Positions 24,965-33,048 of a stretch of 64,000 nt of DNA are shown one piece after another. Positions within the stretch are counted from its first letter, which is position 1, and the number at the start of each line of letters is the position of its first letter. The stretch spans positions 157,720 to 221,719 of the forward strand of contig JAFYNM010000029.1 of NCBI GenBank assembly GCA_017549765.1, given 5' to 3'. The notes below the pieces were generated by a model, which had not been told where the DNA came from, did not search any database, and worked only from the letters and a program-made list of their open reading frames with translations. Source of the DNA: Bacteroidales bacterium. Its GTDB lineage: Bacteria; Bacteroidota; Bacteroidia; Bacteroidales; WCHB1-69. Made by a program: the position numbers and the translations under genes.

Positions 24965-25020
24965 TAATTCCTTGGGGCAGTCCCGGCAGGGACAAAAGCT
25001 CGGTAAAAAAAATAGATTGT
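24948..25020. repeat. AGTTAAG remnant plus GAGCAGCCCC-type hairpin before nqrE
   Basis: After a short AGTTAAG run, 24976-25001 reads GGGC-A-GTCCC-GGCA-GGGAC-AAAA-GCTC in outline: an outer four-base pair and an inner five-base stem. The inner stem GTCCC/GGGAC differs from the GCCCC/GGGGC of the copies at 25692 and 41602 by a compensated base pair. AGATTGTG follows, directly before the nqrE start. Confidence 0.7.
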
Positions 25021-25027
25021 GGTTTTA

Positions 25028-25639
25028 ATGTCTGAAATTTTCAACATATTTGTCCGTTCGGTGTTCATCGACAACATGATCTTCGCCTATTTCTTGGGGA
25101 TGTGCTCCTACCTGGCCGTTTCCAAGAATGTGAAGACGGCGTTCGGTCTGGGCTGGGCGGTCTGTTTTGTGCTGACGGTCACGGTGCCCGTCAACTACCT
25201 TATCGACAAGTATCTGCTCAGAGAAGGGGCCTTGGCATGGCTGGGCGAGCGTTTTGCAAGCACAGACCTCTCCTTTCTGTCGCTGATCATCTTCATCGCA
25301 GTCATTGCGGGTATGGTACAGCTCTTGGAGATGGTCTTTGAGCGCTATCTGCCTGCACTGAACATGGCGTTGGGCATCTTCTTGCCGTTGATTGCGGTGA
25401 ACTGTGCCATTCTCGGCGGCTCGCTCTTCATGCAGGAGCGCAACTTCCCGACCGTGGCGCACAGTCTGTCATACGCCATTGGCTCTGGCCTCGGCTGGCT
25501 GTTGGCCATCACCGCCTTCGCCGCCATCCGGGAGCGGCTCAAATATGCGAAAATCCCGCCCGCCCTCCAGGGCAACGGCATCGCGTATATCATCACTGGA
25601 TTGTTGGGGATAGGATTTATGTGCTTTTTGGGAATGTAA
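25028..25639 (+). CDS. nqrE: Na+-translocating NADH-quinone reductase subunit E
   Basis: A 203-residue membrane subunit homologous to NqrD, beginning MSEIFNIFVRSVFIDNMIFAYFLGMCSYLAVS with the first iron-binding cysteine, and with LIAVNCAILGGSLFM holding the second. It has six helices. The ATG at 25028 is preferred; a GTG at 25019 in the same frame is possible. It is separated from nqrD by a repeat-bearing 63-nt spacer and from nqrF by a 98-nt one, instead of the tight spacing usual in nqr operons. Confidence 0.94.
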   Translation: MSEIFNIFVRSVFIDNMIFAYFLGMCSYLAVSKNVKTAFGLGWAVCFVLTVTVPVNYLIDKYLLREGALAWLGERFASTDLSFLSLIIFIAVIAGMVQLLEMVFERYLPALNMALGIFLPLIAVNCAILGGSLFMQERNFPTVAHSLSYAIGSGLGWLLAITAFAAIRERLKYAKIPPALQGNGIAYIITGLLGIGFMCFLGM

Positions 25640-25642
25640 ACA

Positions 25643-25732
25643 ACAATTAGAAGTTAGAAATTAGATATTAGAAGTTGAGAGGAGAATTCATTGAGCAGCC
25701 CCGTCAGGGGCAAAAAACTTGGTAGATTGTGA
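25643..25732. repeat. TTAGAAG words plus GAGCAGCCCC hairpin before nqrF
   Basis: Degenerate TTAGAAGTTAGAAATTAG words are followed at 25692-25720 by GAGC-A-GCCCC-GTCA-GGGGC-AAAAA. AGATTGTG again follows just before the nqrF start, as in front of nqrE, so the two leaders are related copies. Confidence 0.75.
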
Positions 25733-25737
25733 TATAA

Positions 25738-26982
25738 ATGGATATATTGACCATCTTGGCAGCGGTTGTGATCTTTCTGGTAATCATCTGGTTACTGGTT
25801 GCGTTGCTATTGTTTGCCCGCAAGAAGATGATTCCCGAGGGCAAGGTTAAGATCGGCATCAACGGCAAGCGCGAGATCGAACATGAGCGCGGGTGCACGC
25901 TGTTGCAGGCGTTGGCCGACGAGAAGATCTTCGTGCCATCGGCGTGCGGTGGGGGCGGCTCCTGCGGTACTTGTCGCGGCAAGGTGCTCTCAGGCGGAGG
26001 CCAGATCCTGCCCACGGAGCTCTCGCACATCTCCCGCAAGGAGGCTGCCGACCATTACCGGCTTTTCTGCCAGGTCAAGGTGCGCGAGGATATGGAGATC
26101 GAGATCCCCGAGAGCTTCTTCGGCATCAAGAAGTGGCCTTGCACGGTCGTCTCCAACCACAACGTGGCTACGTTCATCAAAGAGTTGGTGTTGCGACTGC
26201 CCGAAGGCGAGGTCATGGACTTCCGCTCCGGCGGCTATATCCAGATCGATATCCCGGCTTGCACGGTGAAGTTTGCCGACATGGACATCGAAGAGCCCTA
26301 CCGCAGCGATTGGCAGAAAATGGGCCTGTTCAACCTGAAGATGAAGAACCCGGCGGCGACCGTCCGGGCCTACTCCATGGCCAATTATCCCGCAGAGAAC
26401 GGCATCGTCATGCTTAACGTGCGCATCGCCACCCCACCCTTCAACCGCAAGAAAGGACGTATGGAGAAGGTCAACCCCGGTGTGGCATCGTCCTTCATCT
26501 ATAGCTTGAAGCCTGGCGATACGGTCTTTGTGTCAGGCCCTTACGGAGAGTTCTTCGTGGAGGACACCGACCGGGAGATGATGTTCATCGGCGGTGGCGC
26601 GGGCATGGCCCCCATGCGTTCGCACATCTTCGACCAGTTCAAAGTCAAAAACACATCGCGCAAGACCACCTTCTGGTATGGAGGCCGCTCGTTGAAGGAG
26701 CTCTTCTACGCTGACGAGTTCGAGCAATTGGCCGCCGAGCACGACAACTTCTCGTTCCACGTCGCCCTCTCCGACGCGCTGCCCGAAGACCACTGGACGG
26801 GCCCGACAGGCTTCATCCACGAGGTCATCCACGAGCAGTATCTGAAAGACCATCCCGCGCCCGAAGACATAGAATACTACATCTGCGGTCCCCCGATGAT
26901 GTTACAGGCGGTACGGAAGATGCTCGACAGTTTGGGTGTAAGTCCCGAAATGATCCACTACGACGATTTCGGAGGACAATAA
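25738..26982 (+). CDS. nqrF: Na+-translocating NADH-quinone reductase subunit F
   Basis: A 414-residue electron-entry subunit. It has an N-terminal membrane helix (residues 3-28), a plant-type ferredoxin domain with cysteines at 70, 76, 79 and 111 ([2Fe-2S]; the same positions as in Vibrio NqrF), an FAD domain (RAYSMANYP), and a C-terminal NADH-binding domain ([27 protein letters not shown], final DDFGGQ). It oxidises NADH and passes electrons to the membrane part. It is the last nqr gene. Confidence 0.96.
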   Translation: MDILTILAAVVIFLVIIWLLVALLLFARKKMIPEGKVKIGINGKREIEHERGCTLLQALADEKIFVPSACGGGGSCGTCRGKVLSGGGQILPTELSHISRKEAADHYRLFCQVKVREDMEIEIPESFFGIKKWPCTVVSNHNVATFIKELVLRLPEGEVMDFRSGGYIQIDIPACTVKFADMDIEEPYRSDWQKMGLFNLKMKNPAATVRAYSMANYPAENGIVMLNVRIATPPFNRKKGRMEKVNPGVASSFIYSLKPGDTVFVSGPYGEFFVEDTDREMMFIGGGAGMAPMRSHIFDQFKVKNTSRKTTFWYGGRSLKELFYADEFEQLAAEHDNFSFHVALSDALPEDHWTGPTGFIHEVIHEQYLKDHPAPEDIEYYICGPPMMLQAVRKMLDSLGVSPEMIHYDDFGGQ

Positions 26983-26984
26983 CT

Positions 26985-27035
26985 AGTTATCAGTTAGAAG
27001 TTTGAAGTTAGGAGTTAGGAGTTTGAAGTAGTAGG
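26985..27035. repeat. TTAGAAGTTTGAAGTTAGG degenerate repeat after nqrF
   Basis: Six or so imperfect words of the GTTAGAAGTTTGAAG type in the spacer to the convergent transporter gene. Confidence 0.6.
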
Positions 27036-27071
27036 TGACGCGCTTTATGTAAGGCGGAAATTGGCAAATGC

Positions 27072-27965
27072 TTATATCGTCATTAGTCCCACAAGCAATC
27101 CCAACACCAAGGTAATGGATTTCACGATAAAGAAGTTTCTGCGTGACTGGGCTAACAGCGGCAGGCCGGCGTGTCCGTTTTGCGAGATGGAATTGGCCAA
27201 AAGAATACCGAAGGGGATTGTACCATTCAAAAACATGGCCATGAAGATAAGGTTGGGCCCTGATTCAGGAATAAAGCCCACCACGACCGCTGCCAACAGC
27301 AGGGCATACTTGGCCCATTGCTTGGCCTGCAGCAGCTGCTCCACATCCACGAACAGCCCAACAATCATGAGCAGCAGCAAGACTCCAAAAGACCAAAGGA
27401 AGACCTTCAGCAAATGATGTTTCACCACATGATGCCAGAAATGTTCTTTCAGAAAATGGACAACCCGATTTTGGAAACCGGTCGTAGGCGTCTCGTGATT
27501 GGCATGATCATGACCATCTTCTTCCTCGTGGATATCAAAATTATGGGGTTCCAAAGTGAACTTCCATCGTTTGGATATCAGCATAAAGAGCAGACCTGCC
27601 AGGATGGCAATGCCAAACAGGATGGCGGTGAGGATGGCTCCCCATCGGGGATTCTGCACAAAAAGGAAGAAGGCCTCATCACCAAAGGTAGCCACCATGC
27701 CGGAGATGAGCGCGCCGAAGGATATCAGGTCGTGGGTGAACATAGAGACCACAGCAAAGCCACCCGCACAACCGGGGATGGCACCTAACAAAGCCGCCAG
27801 GAGAATCTGAAGGAAGGGTCTGTGGTGCACCTTGGCCAACAACTTCCCCGACGATGACACATTGACAAGCTCTATCAGTGTCATCATCAGAATCACCCAG
27901 CCTGTTATCTCCAGACTGTCTTTGAAGACATCCAGCAAACGATCGAGAATAACGGTCTTGTCCAT
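27072..27965 (-). CDS. Putative 10-TM heavy-metal exporter (ArsP_2 type)
   Basis: A 297-residue membrane protein with two sets of helices separated by a cytoplasmic loop rich in acid and histidine (HNFDIHEEEDGHDHANHE, then FWHHVVKHHLLK). Helices contain the repeated signature LLGAIPGCAGGFAVVSMFTH and VVGFIPESGPNLIFMAMF, one per half, consistent with an inverted repeat transporter of the ArsP_2 (putative heavy-metal or manganese exporter) family. The metal is not known; the histidine loop may sense or bind it. Own promoter at 27983. Confidence 0.8.
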   Translation of the reverse strand: MDKTVILDRLLDVFKDSLEITGWVILMMTLIELVNVSSSGKLLAKVHHRPFLQILLAALLGAIPGCAGGFAVVSMFTHDLISFGALISGMVATFGDEAFFLFVQNPRWGAILTAILFGIAILAGLLFMLISKRWKFTLEPHNFDIHEEEDGHDHANHETPTTGFQNRVVHFLKEHFWHHVVKHHLLKVFLWSFGVLLLLMIVGLFVDVEQLLQAKQWAKYALLLAAVVVGFIPESGPNLIFMAMFLNGTIPFGILLANSISQNGHAGLPLLAQSRRNFFIVKSITLVLGLLVGLMTI

Positions 27966-27982
27966 GTTTCTGTTTAGGGGCG

Positions 27983-27990
27983 CAAAAATA
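27983..27990 (-). promoter_or_regulatory. -7 promoter element for the ArsP_2-type gene
   Basis: TATTTTTG on the minus strand, 17 nt before the start codon. Confidence 0.6.
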
Positions 27991-28007
27991 CCATTTTTTC
28001 AAAAGGG

Positions 28008-28655
28008 CTACAGCAACGATGCCAATTCCGCCATATCGTCGATCAGAAATTCGGTCCCAGCGGCTTTCAGTTCTTCTGCCGAAGCATTGCCATACGTGAC
28101 GGCACAGGTATGAGACCCTGCCGCTTTGCCCATCAGGATATCCACGGGCATATCGCCCACCACCATTGTCTCTTCAGCAGTGAAGCCCATGGCCGACAAG
28201 ATGACGTTGACGGGCTCCGGATCCGGCTTGTGATGTGTCACCTCGTCGGAGCCGACCACCATCACCACCCTATCCTGCAGCTGCATCTCACGGATAAAGC
28301 CATGCAGCGAAGCGGAAGTCCGTGAAGAGGCTATGGCCATCTTGATATGACGGCTGTGCAAGTAATCAATGGTCTCCCGCACATTTGGAAAGAGTTGAGG
28401 CACCAAATCCTTGGCGTTGGCGAAGAATATCCGACGATAAGTCTCGGCACAGTTCTCCGCTTCCGCATCGGTCATCCAAGGATAGATATCCCGGAAACAG
28501 TCCTTCAGAGGCAGTCCGATGGTGGCGGCACACCGCTCTTCTTCAGCAACGGAGAGTCCGAGCGAGCACATAACCTGTTGCATCACCCGGACAATGTTAT
28601 CGCGAGTATCAGCCATCGTCCCATCAAAATCGAATATAACCAGTTTGATATTCAT
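28008..28655 (-). CDS. HAD-superfamily phosphatase (Gph/PGMB-like)
   Basis: A protein of 215 residues from the ATG at 28655, which follows a promoter motif. HAD motif I is VIFDFDGTMADT, motif II ASSRTS, motif III lysine lies in HHKPDPEP, and motif IV is VVGDMPVDILMGKAAG; a helical cap lies between I and II. It is probably a small-molecule phosphatase such as phosphoglycolate phosphatase; specificity cannot be read from sequence. Confidence 0.88.
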   Translation of the reverse strand: MNIKLVIFDFDGTMADTRDNIVRVMQQVMCSLGLSVAEEERCAATIGLPLKDCFRDIYPWMTDAEAENCAETYRRIFFANAKDLVPQLFPNVRETIDYLHSRHIKMAIASSRTSASLHGFIREMQLQDRVVMVVGSDEVTHHKPDPEPVNVILSAMGFTAEETMVVGDMPVDILMGKAAGSHTCAVTYGNASAEELKAAGTEFLIDDMAELASLL

Positions 28656-28674
28656 AATCGTCACGTTAGGGCGG

Positions 28675-28682
28675 CAAAAGTA
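28675..28682 (-). promoter_or_regulatory. -7 promoter element for the HAD phosphatase
   Basis: TACTTTTG on the minus strand, 19 nt before the ATG at 28655; it decides that start over an in-frame ATG at 28688. Confidence 0.65.
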
Positions 28683-28721
28683 CGACAAAATATTTTATGT
28701 GGACATTTATTTAAAAATATG

Positions 28722-28729
28722 TACATTTG
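28722..28729 (+). promoter_or_regulatory. -7 promoter element for the YtxH gene
   Basis: TACATTTG, 29 nt before the ATG at 28759, divergent from the HAD phosphatase promoter. Confidence 0.6.
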
Positions 28730-28758
28730 CAGCCGTTAAACATTAAAAACTTCTATTT

Positions 28759-29004
28759 ATGAAAGCATCTGAAATTTTAGCATTTGTAGCCGGAGCAGCT
28801 GCCGCCACGGGTGTCACGCTCCTCTGCACGACAGACAAAGGCAAGGAACTCTGCAAGAAAGTCTCCAGCAAAATGACCAAAGAAGAGATCGACAAACTGA
28901 TTGAGAAACTGAAAAACCGCCGTGAGGAAGCTCCCAGCGAGGAAGACGCATACGCGGATCCCGATCTGGACGAGACATTGGAAGACGAACAATTCGATTT
29001 TTAG
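28759..29004 (+). CDS. YtxH-like small membrane-associated protein
   Basis: A protein of 81 residues with a short hydrophobic N-terminal segment (ILAFVAGAAAATGVTLLCT) followed by TDKGKELCKKVSSKMTKEEIDKL and an acidic tail. The glycine/alanine-rich helix next to a GKxL motif is the YtxH pattern, often linked to envelope stress. It is followed by a holin-like gene and a coiled small protein, a trio analogous in layout to enterobacterial YqjD-YqjE-YqjK. Confidence 0.75.
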   Translation: MKASEILAFVAGAAAATGVTLLCTTDKGKELCKKVSSKMTKEEIDKLIEKLKNRREEAPSEEDAYADPDLDETLEDEQFDF

Positions 29005-29023
29005 TGGTCTTTAACACGCTGAA

Positions 29024-29057
29024 GGTGCGGCAGAATCCTGTCTGCACCCTCGGTTTT
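29024..29057 (+). terminator. Possible terminator after the YtxH gene
   Basis: GGTGCGGCAG and CTGTCTGCACC form an imperfect stem with loop AATC, followed after a few bases by TTTTT. The stem has mismatches, so it may be a partial terminator that lets some transcripts into the next gene 34 nt later. Confidence 0.45.
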
Positions 29058-29090
29058 TATTCGTAAGGAGACCCTTTATACAAAGTCATT

Positions 29091-29549
29091 ATGGATTTAA
29101 TACACAGGTTGTTTCGGAAATCCCCGCGCAACGAGAAAACTGCCCAGGATGTCAAAACCTATCTGACGCAGTACTACGATCTTTTCAAGCTTGAGTTTTT
29201 GGAGAAATCGTCCCAGATTCTCTCCATTGTGCTCTCCGTATTGATTGTTGTAGTATGTGCTCTGGTGGTCATCGTCTATCTCTCCTCTGCATTGGTCGCA
29301 TGGCTCACTTTAGCCTTAGGAGCGGGATGGGCCTACACTATTGTCTGCGGCATTTTCATTTTGATCATACTGGTCGTATGGTTTTTCAAGGACACACTTT
29401 TCATCAAGCCGCTCATCCGAAAATTCAGCAGAGTACTCTACCCTGCTCCCGATGCAGAAGTGGCAGAGATACTAAATGATGACGAGCCATCCACCATAGG
29501 TCCGCCTCAAGGTCCCGACTCAACTAAGGAAGGAGGTGCTGATGAGTAA
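29091..29549 (+). CDS. Holin-like (YqjE/Phage_holin_3_6-type) membrane protein
   Basis: A 152-residue protein with a cytoplasmic N-terminal helix (TAQDVKTYLTQYYDLFKLEFLEKSS), two closely spaced membrane helices (about 45-70 and 78-100) and a charged, proline-containing tail. This is the layout of YqjE-like proteins placed in the Phage_holin_3_6 family. No lysis gene is nearby, so a phage role is unlikely. It overlaps the next gene by 8 nt. Confidence 0.7.
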   Translation: MDLIHRLFRKSPRNEKTAQDVKTYLTQYYDLFKLEFLEKSSQILSIVLSVLIVVVCALVVIVYLSSALVAWLTLALGAGWAYTIVCGIFILIILVVWFFKDTLFIKPLIRKFSRVLYPAPDAEVAEILNDDEPSTIGPPQGPDSTKEGGADE

Positions 29550-29898
29550 GAAAAAAGTCACAGCTCCCTACCACAACCTACAGGAGATCGACTATCGCAG
29601 AAAGCAATTACACAGCCAGATACATCGTCAGGAGAAGATCCTGATGAAGGATATGGATGCGTATGAGGACGACATTGAGACCTTCAAGAGACTATGGTCG
29701 AGGGTGAAGGGGGTTCGCCATTTTCGCGACAACTTCAACGGATCCGGGGTTGTGCAAGCGGTTCAGTCTGTCAGGTCACTACCCTTAGGTAAAAAGGACA
29801 AGAAGACCAAGCGCAAGGCAGGCTGGATTACGGCATTCACCCTTGGCACAGAAGTCGTGAACTGGATTATTCAACGGCGCCGGAAGAAGGGCAAATAG
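29542..29898 (+). CDS. Hypothetical basic coiled protein
   Basis: A 118-residue lysine/arginine-rich protein; it starts at the ATG at 29542, which overlaps the holin-like gene. The first half (about residues 10-60) looks like a helical coil (YRRKQLHSQIHRQEKILMKDMDAYEDDIETF), and the end has a short hydrophobic stretch (AGWITAFTLGTEVVNWII) before RRRKKGK. I recognise no family. Context suggests it works with the two preceding membrane proteins. Confidence 0.65.
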   Translation: MSKKKVTAPYHNLQEIDYRRKQLHSQIHRQEKILMKDMDAYEDDIETFKRLWSRVKGVRHFRDNFNGSGVVQAVQSVRSLPLGKKDKKTKRKAGWITAFTLGTEVVNWIIQRRRKKGK

Positions 29899-29934
29899 TC
29901 CTTGTCTGGTGACGGGATTTTTGTTATTTTTGCA

Positions 29935-29942
29935 GCCAATTA
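29935..29942 (+). promoter_or_regulatory. -7 promoter element for the aldolase gene
   Basis: TATTTTTG, 37 nt before the aldolase start codon. Confidence 0.6.
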
Positions 29943-29979
29943 GATTATTTGACACTAAAAGATATAACAACCAAAAATT

Positions 29980-31059
29980 ATGACAGAAAAAATTTTATCG
30001 AAAGTGAAACCCGGTGTGGTTTATGGTAAAGATTTGCAAGAAATCTTCCGCATTGCCAAGGAGAACAAGTTCGCCCTTCCGGCAGTGAACGTAGTAGGCA
30101 CGGATTCTATCAACGCTGTGATGGAGGCTGCCAAAGCAGTCAACTCTCCTGTGATGATTCAGTTCTCCAACGGTGGTGGTGTCTTCTGTGCTGGCAAGTC
30201 GCTCAGCAACGACGGTCAGCAGGCTGCCATCCAAGGCTGCATCTCCGGTGCCATGCACATCCATCGTCTGGCAGAGATGTACGGCATTCCGGTGGTGGTG
30301 CACACCGACCATGCCGCCAAGAAGCTCCTTCCCTGGATCGACGGTCTGTTGGATGAAGGTGAGAAGTTCTATGCTGCCCATGGCAAGCCGCTCTTCAGCT
30401 CCCACATGTTGGATCTCTCCGAGGAGCCTCTGACAGAGAACATTGAAATCTGCAAGAAGTATCTTGCCCGCATGGCCAAGATCGAGATGACCCTTGAGAT
30501 CGAGTTAGGCATCACCGGCGGCGAGGAAGACGGTGTGGACAACACAGGCATCGACAGTGCCCGTCTCTATACGCAACCCGAGGATGTGGCTTACGCCTTC
30601 GAAGAGCTGAGCAAGATCAGTCCGAACTTCACCATCGCTGCTTCTTTCGGCAACGTACACGGCGTTTACAAGCCCGGCAACGTGAAGTTAGAGCCCATCA
30701 TCCTGCACAACTCCCAAGAGTACATCCAGAAGAAGTTCAACACAAAGCCCATCCCTGTGAACTTCGTGTTCCATGGCGGTTCCGGTTCCGAACCTGCCAA
30801 AATCAAGGAAGCCATCAGCTACGGTGTCATCAAGATGAACATCGACACCGACACGCAGTGGGCGTTCTGGCAGGGCGTCATGGCATACTACAAGAAGAAC
30901 GAGGCTTATCTCCAGAGCCAGATCGGCAACCCCGAAGGCGAGGACAAGCCCAACAAGAAGTACTACGACCCGCGCGCCGTCCTGCGCGAAGGCGAGAAGT
31001 CCATGGTGGAGCGTCTGAAAGTGGCGTTCTCCGACCTGAACTGCCTTGACAGATGCTAA
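29980..31059 (+). CDS. fbaA: Class II fructose-bisphosphate aldolase
   Basis: A 359-residue class IIA aldolase, the same length as E. coli FbaA. It shows the metal-ligand region VVHTDHAAKKLLPW, LEIELGITGGEEDGVDN, NVHGVYKPGNVKL, and the substrate loop FHGGSGSEPAKIKEAI. It cleaves fructose-1,6-bisphosphate to DHAP and glyceraldehyde-3-phosphate. It has its own promoter and is followed by a strong terminator. Confidence 0.97.
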   Translation: MTEKILSKVKPGVVYGKDLQEIFRIAKENKFALPAVNVVGTDSINAVMEAAKAVNSPVMIQFSNGGGVFCAGKSLSNDGQQAAIQGCISGAMHIHRLAEMYGIPVVVHTDHAAKKLLPWIDGLLDEGEKFYAAHGKPLFSSHMLDLSEEPLTENIEICKKYLARMAKIEMTLEIELGITGGEEDGVDNTGIDSARLYTQPEDVAYAFEELSKISPNFTIAASFGNVHGVYKPGNVKLEPIILHNSQEYIQKKFNTKPIPVNFVFHGGSGSEPAKIKEAISYGVIKMNIDTDTQWAFWQGVMAYYKKNEAYLQSQIGNPEGEDKPNKKYYDPRAVLREGEKSMVERLKVAFSDLNCLDRC

Positions 31060-31072
31060 TGACCAACCCCTC

Positions 31073-31117
31073 ATCATCGCGCGACTTTCCCCGGAAGGTT
31101 GCGCGATGATATTTTTA
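31073..31117 (+). terminator. Strong hairpin/terminator between aldolase and porin genes
   Basis: ATCATCGCGC (31073-31082) pairs perfectly with GCGCGATGAT (31101-31110), extended inward by further pairs, and is followed by ATTTTTAA. It ends only about 6 nt before the porin ATG at 31123, so it could terminate the aldolase transcript while also acting as a leader hairpin for the porin gene. Confidence 0.8.
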
Positions 31118-31122
31118 ATGGC

Positions 31123-33021
31123 ATGAGAAGATTACTGGCTTTCCCTCTTGTATGGTGGTGTACCATGATCCTGTGCTCAACACTTTGGGCGCAGGATACG
31201 CCCACGGCCACCCCCGACACCATGAAGCCTTCTTCCTTATCACCGGATTACATGCCCGTACTCCAAGCATCCATGCCGACAGAGCAATTTGAGATGCTGG
31301 ACTACCGCCTCACGGACACCAGTATTTTTCACACCCCACAATCCAACCCGCTCTCGTCACCAGAAAATCTGTACCAGTCTCTTGGCATTTTTTCCCAAGC
31401 CCATCAAAACATGGTCTTCGAGTATGAAAAAAACGCGGGCTTCTCGATGATCACGCTGCCTTTCCCGCTCTATTTCAGACAACAGAGTGACCTTCATTAT
31501 TTCGACGTACGCTCTTCTTATACAAAGCTCAACTTCACCTATGGAGACAAAACGGAAAAGAGTTTCCAAGCTATTCACACTCAAAAAGTCAAACAGTTCC
31601 GCTTCACCTTCGACTTGAACGGATACAGCAATGAAGGCTACTTCATCCATCAAGCAGCCAACATGTTCACCATGAATCTTTTTGGGCATTATCAGACCAA
31701 GAACAACAGATATGGAGTGTTTGTCTCCTACCTTTTCAACCATGGAAAATACGCTGAGAATGGCGGTTTGGCCAACCATTCCGAATTTGCAGACCGCGCC
31801 CCGCTCTCCGAAAGTCCGTTCAAGGAGCTTGGAAGATACATCATGCTCTTCAGCAACGCTTCCTCGCTGATCAACACCCACGACATCTTCCTGATGCAGT
31901 ATCTGAATATCGAAAACAAAAAAGGGCTTTATTTTGGTTCTTTCACCCATACATTCCAGTTCAAGAAGACCAACAGTCTCTTTTACGACCACGACCTCAA
32001 CAACGACTTCTACCAAGACCAATACTATATTAACACTGACACCACGCGCGACACAATCCAATATTACTCCATCTCCAATGCTTTGCAATGGTCCAACTAC
32101 CGACCTTTCGACACCATTGTCAGCCAGCATTACTTCTTCCGTATCGCCGGGGGTGTCCGTCACGAATACGTCGGCGCCTTCATGCCCTACTATCGGGGCA
32201 ACACTCTGACGCTGTTTGCCCGTACCAACATCCGCCTCTTCAGCGTATGGGATCTCTTCGGCGGCATCTCTTATTCCTTCTTCGGCTATAATCGCAATGA
32301 TGCCCACGCCTTCGCCAAGGCCACTTTCGCCATCAACCGCAGAACCCGTCATCACATTGGCTTCACCGCCGACTTCTACCGTGTTTCACCAGACTATTTC
32401 TACAGTTATTACATAGGCAACAACAGTCTTTGGTATAACGAATGGCCCAAGCAGAACAACCTCAAACTCAGCGCATACTGGACGCGCAAAGACTACAAGG
32501 TAGGGTTCAACTACTACATGTTGCACCACTACATCTTCCTGAACAGCCAATACAAACCTGAAATGGCAGAAACAGGCATCAGCGTCTTGCAGTTGCAGGG
32601 AGAGGCCCCCATCCATATCCGCAACTTCTACTTAGACATCAACTTGGCATTACAACACGCCACCAAGTCCCATATCGCCCTTCCGCTTTTTGCCGGCAAA
32701 CTGTCAACAGGTTACTGTTTCCGCATTTTCAAAAGAAGGCTGAACATCCAGCTGGGTGGCGATCTGATGTTCAACACTGCATACTATGCCGACGGCTACA
32801 ATCCTTTGTTGCACCAGTTCTTCCATCAAGAGGAGATCAAAGTGGGCAACTACCTGTATCTGGATTTGCATCTCTCATTCCGTGTCAAGCGCATATCCTT
32901 CTTTGTCAGAGGAGGGAACCTCTTGGCTGGACTGATGGGTTACGGCTATTTCACCACCCCCTATTATCCGATGCAGGCACAGCATGTCAAAATCGGCATC
33001 AATTGGCGTTTTTACGATTAA
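31123..33021 (+). CDS. Putative outer-membrane porin (Porin_10 type)
   Basis: A 632-residue protein with a signal peptide (LLAFPLVWWCTMILCSTLWAQ) and a long series of amphipathic beta strands rich in aromatic residues (for example HFDVRSSYTKLNFTYGD, YYRGNTLTLFARTNIRL, LYLDLHLSFRVKRISFFVRGG), ending in a strand that closes with WRFYD. The layout matches the putative porin family PF14121 of Bacteroidetes. The start at 31123 is used because an upstream ATG lies inside the terminator stem. No separate -7 element is visible. Confidence 0.8.
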   Translation: MRRLLAFPLVWWCTMILCSTLWAQDTPTATPDTMKPSSLSPDYMPVLQASMPTEQFEMLDYRLTDTSIFHTPQSNPLSSPENLYQSLGIFSQAHQNMVFEYEKNAGFSMITLPFPLYFRQQSDLHYFDVRSSYTKLNFTYGDKTEKSFQAIHTQKVKQFRFTFDLNGYSNEGYFIHQAANMFTMNLFGHYQTKNNRYGVFVSYLFNHGKYAENGGLANHSEFADRAPLSESPFKELGRYIMLFSNASSLINTHDIFLMQYLNIENKKGLYFGSFTHTFQFKKTNSLFYDHDLNNDFYQDQYYINTDTTRDTIQYYSISNALQWSNYRPFDTIVSQHYFFRIAGGVRHEYVGAFMPYYRGNTLTLFARTNIRLFSVWDLFGGISYSFFGYNRNDAHAFAKATFAINRRTRHHIGFTADFYRVSPDYFYSYYIGNNSLWYNEWPKQNNLKLSAYWTRKDYKVGFNYYMLHHYIFLNSQYKPEMAETGISVLQLQGEAPIHIRNFYLDINLALQHATKSHIALPLFAGKLSTGYCFRIFKRRLNIQLGGDLMFNTAYYADGYNPLLHQFFHQEEIKVGNYLYLDLHLSFRVKRISFFVRGGNLLAGLMGYGYFTTPYYPMQAQHVKIGINWRFYD

Positions 33022-33048
33022 CAAACTACAAATCAAATATTTAACAAT

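Noticed and set aside
29091..29549. Prophage interpretation of the holin-like protein
   Set aside because: No lysin, capsid, tail, integrase or other phage gene is nearby, and the layout fits the chromosomal YqjE-like group better.
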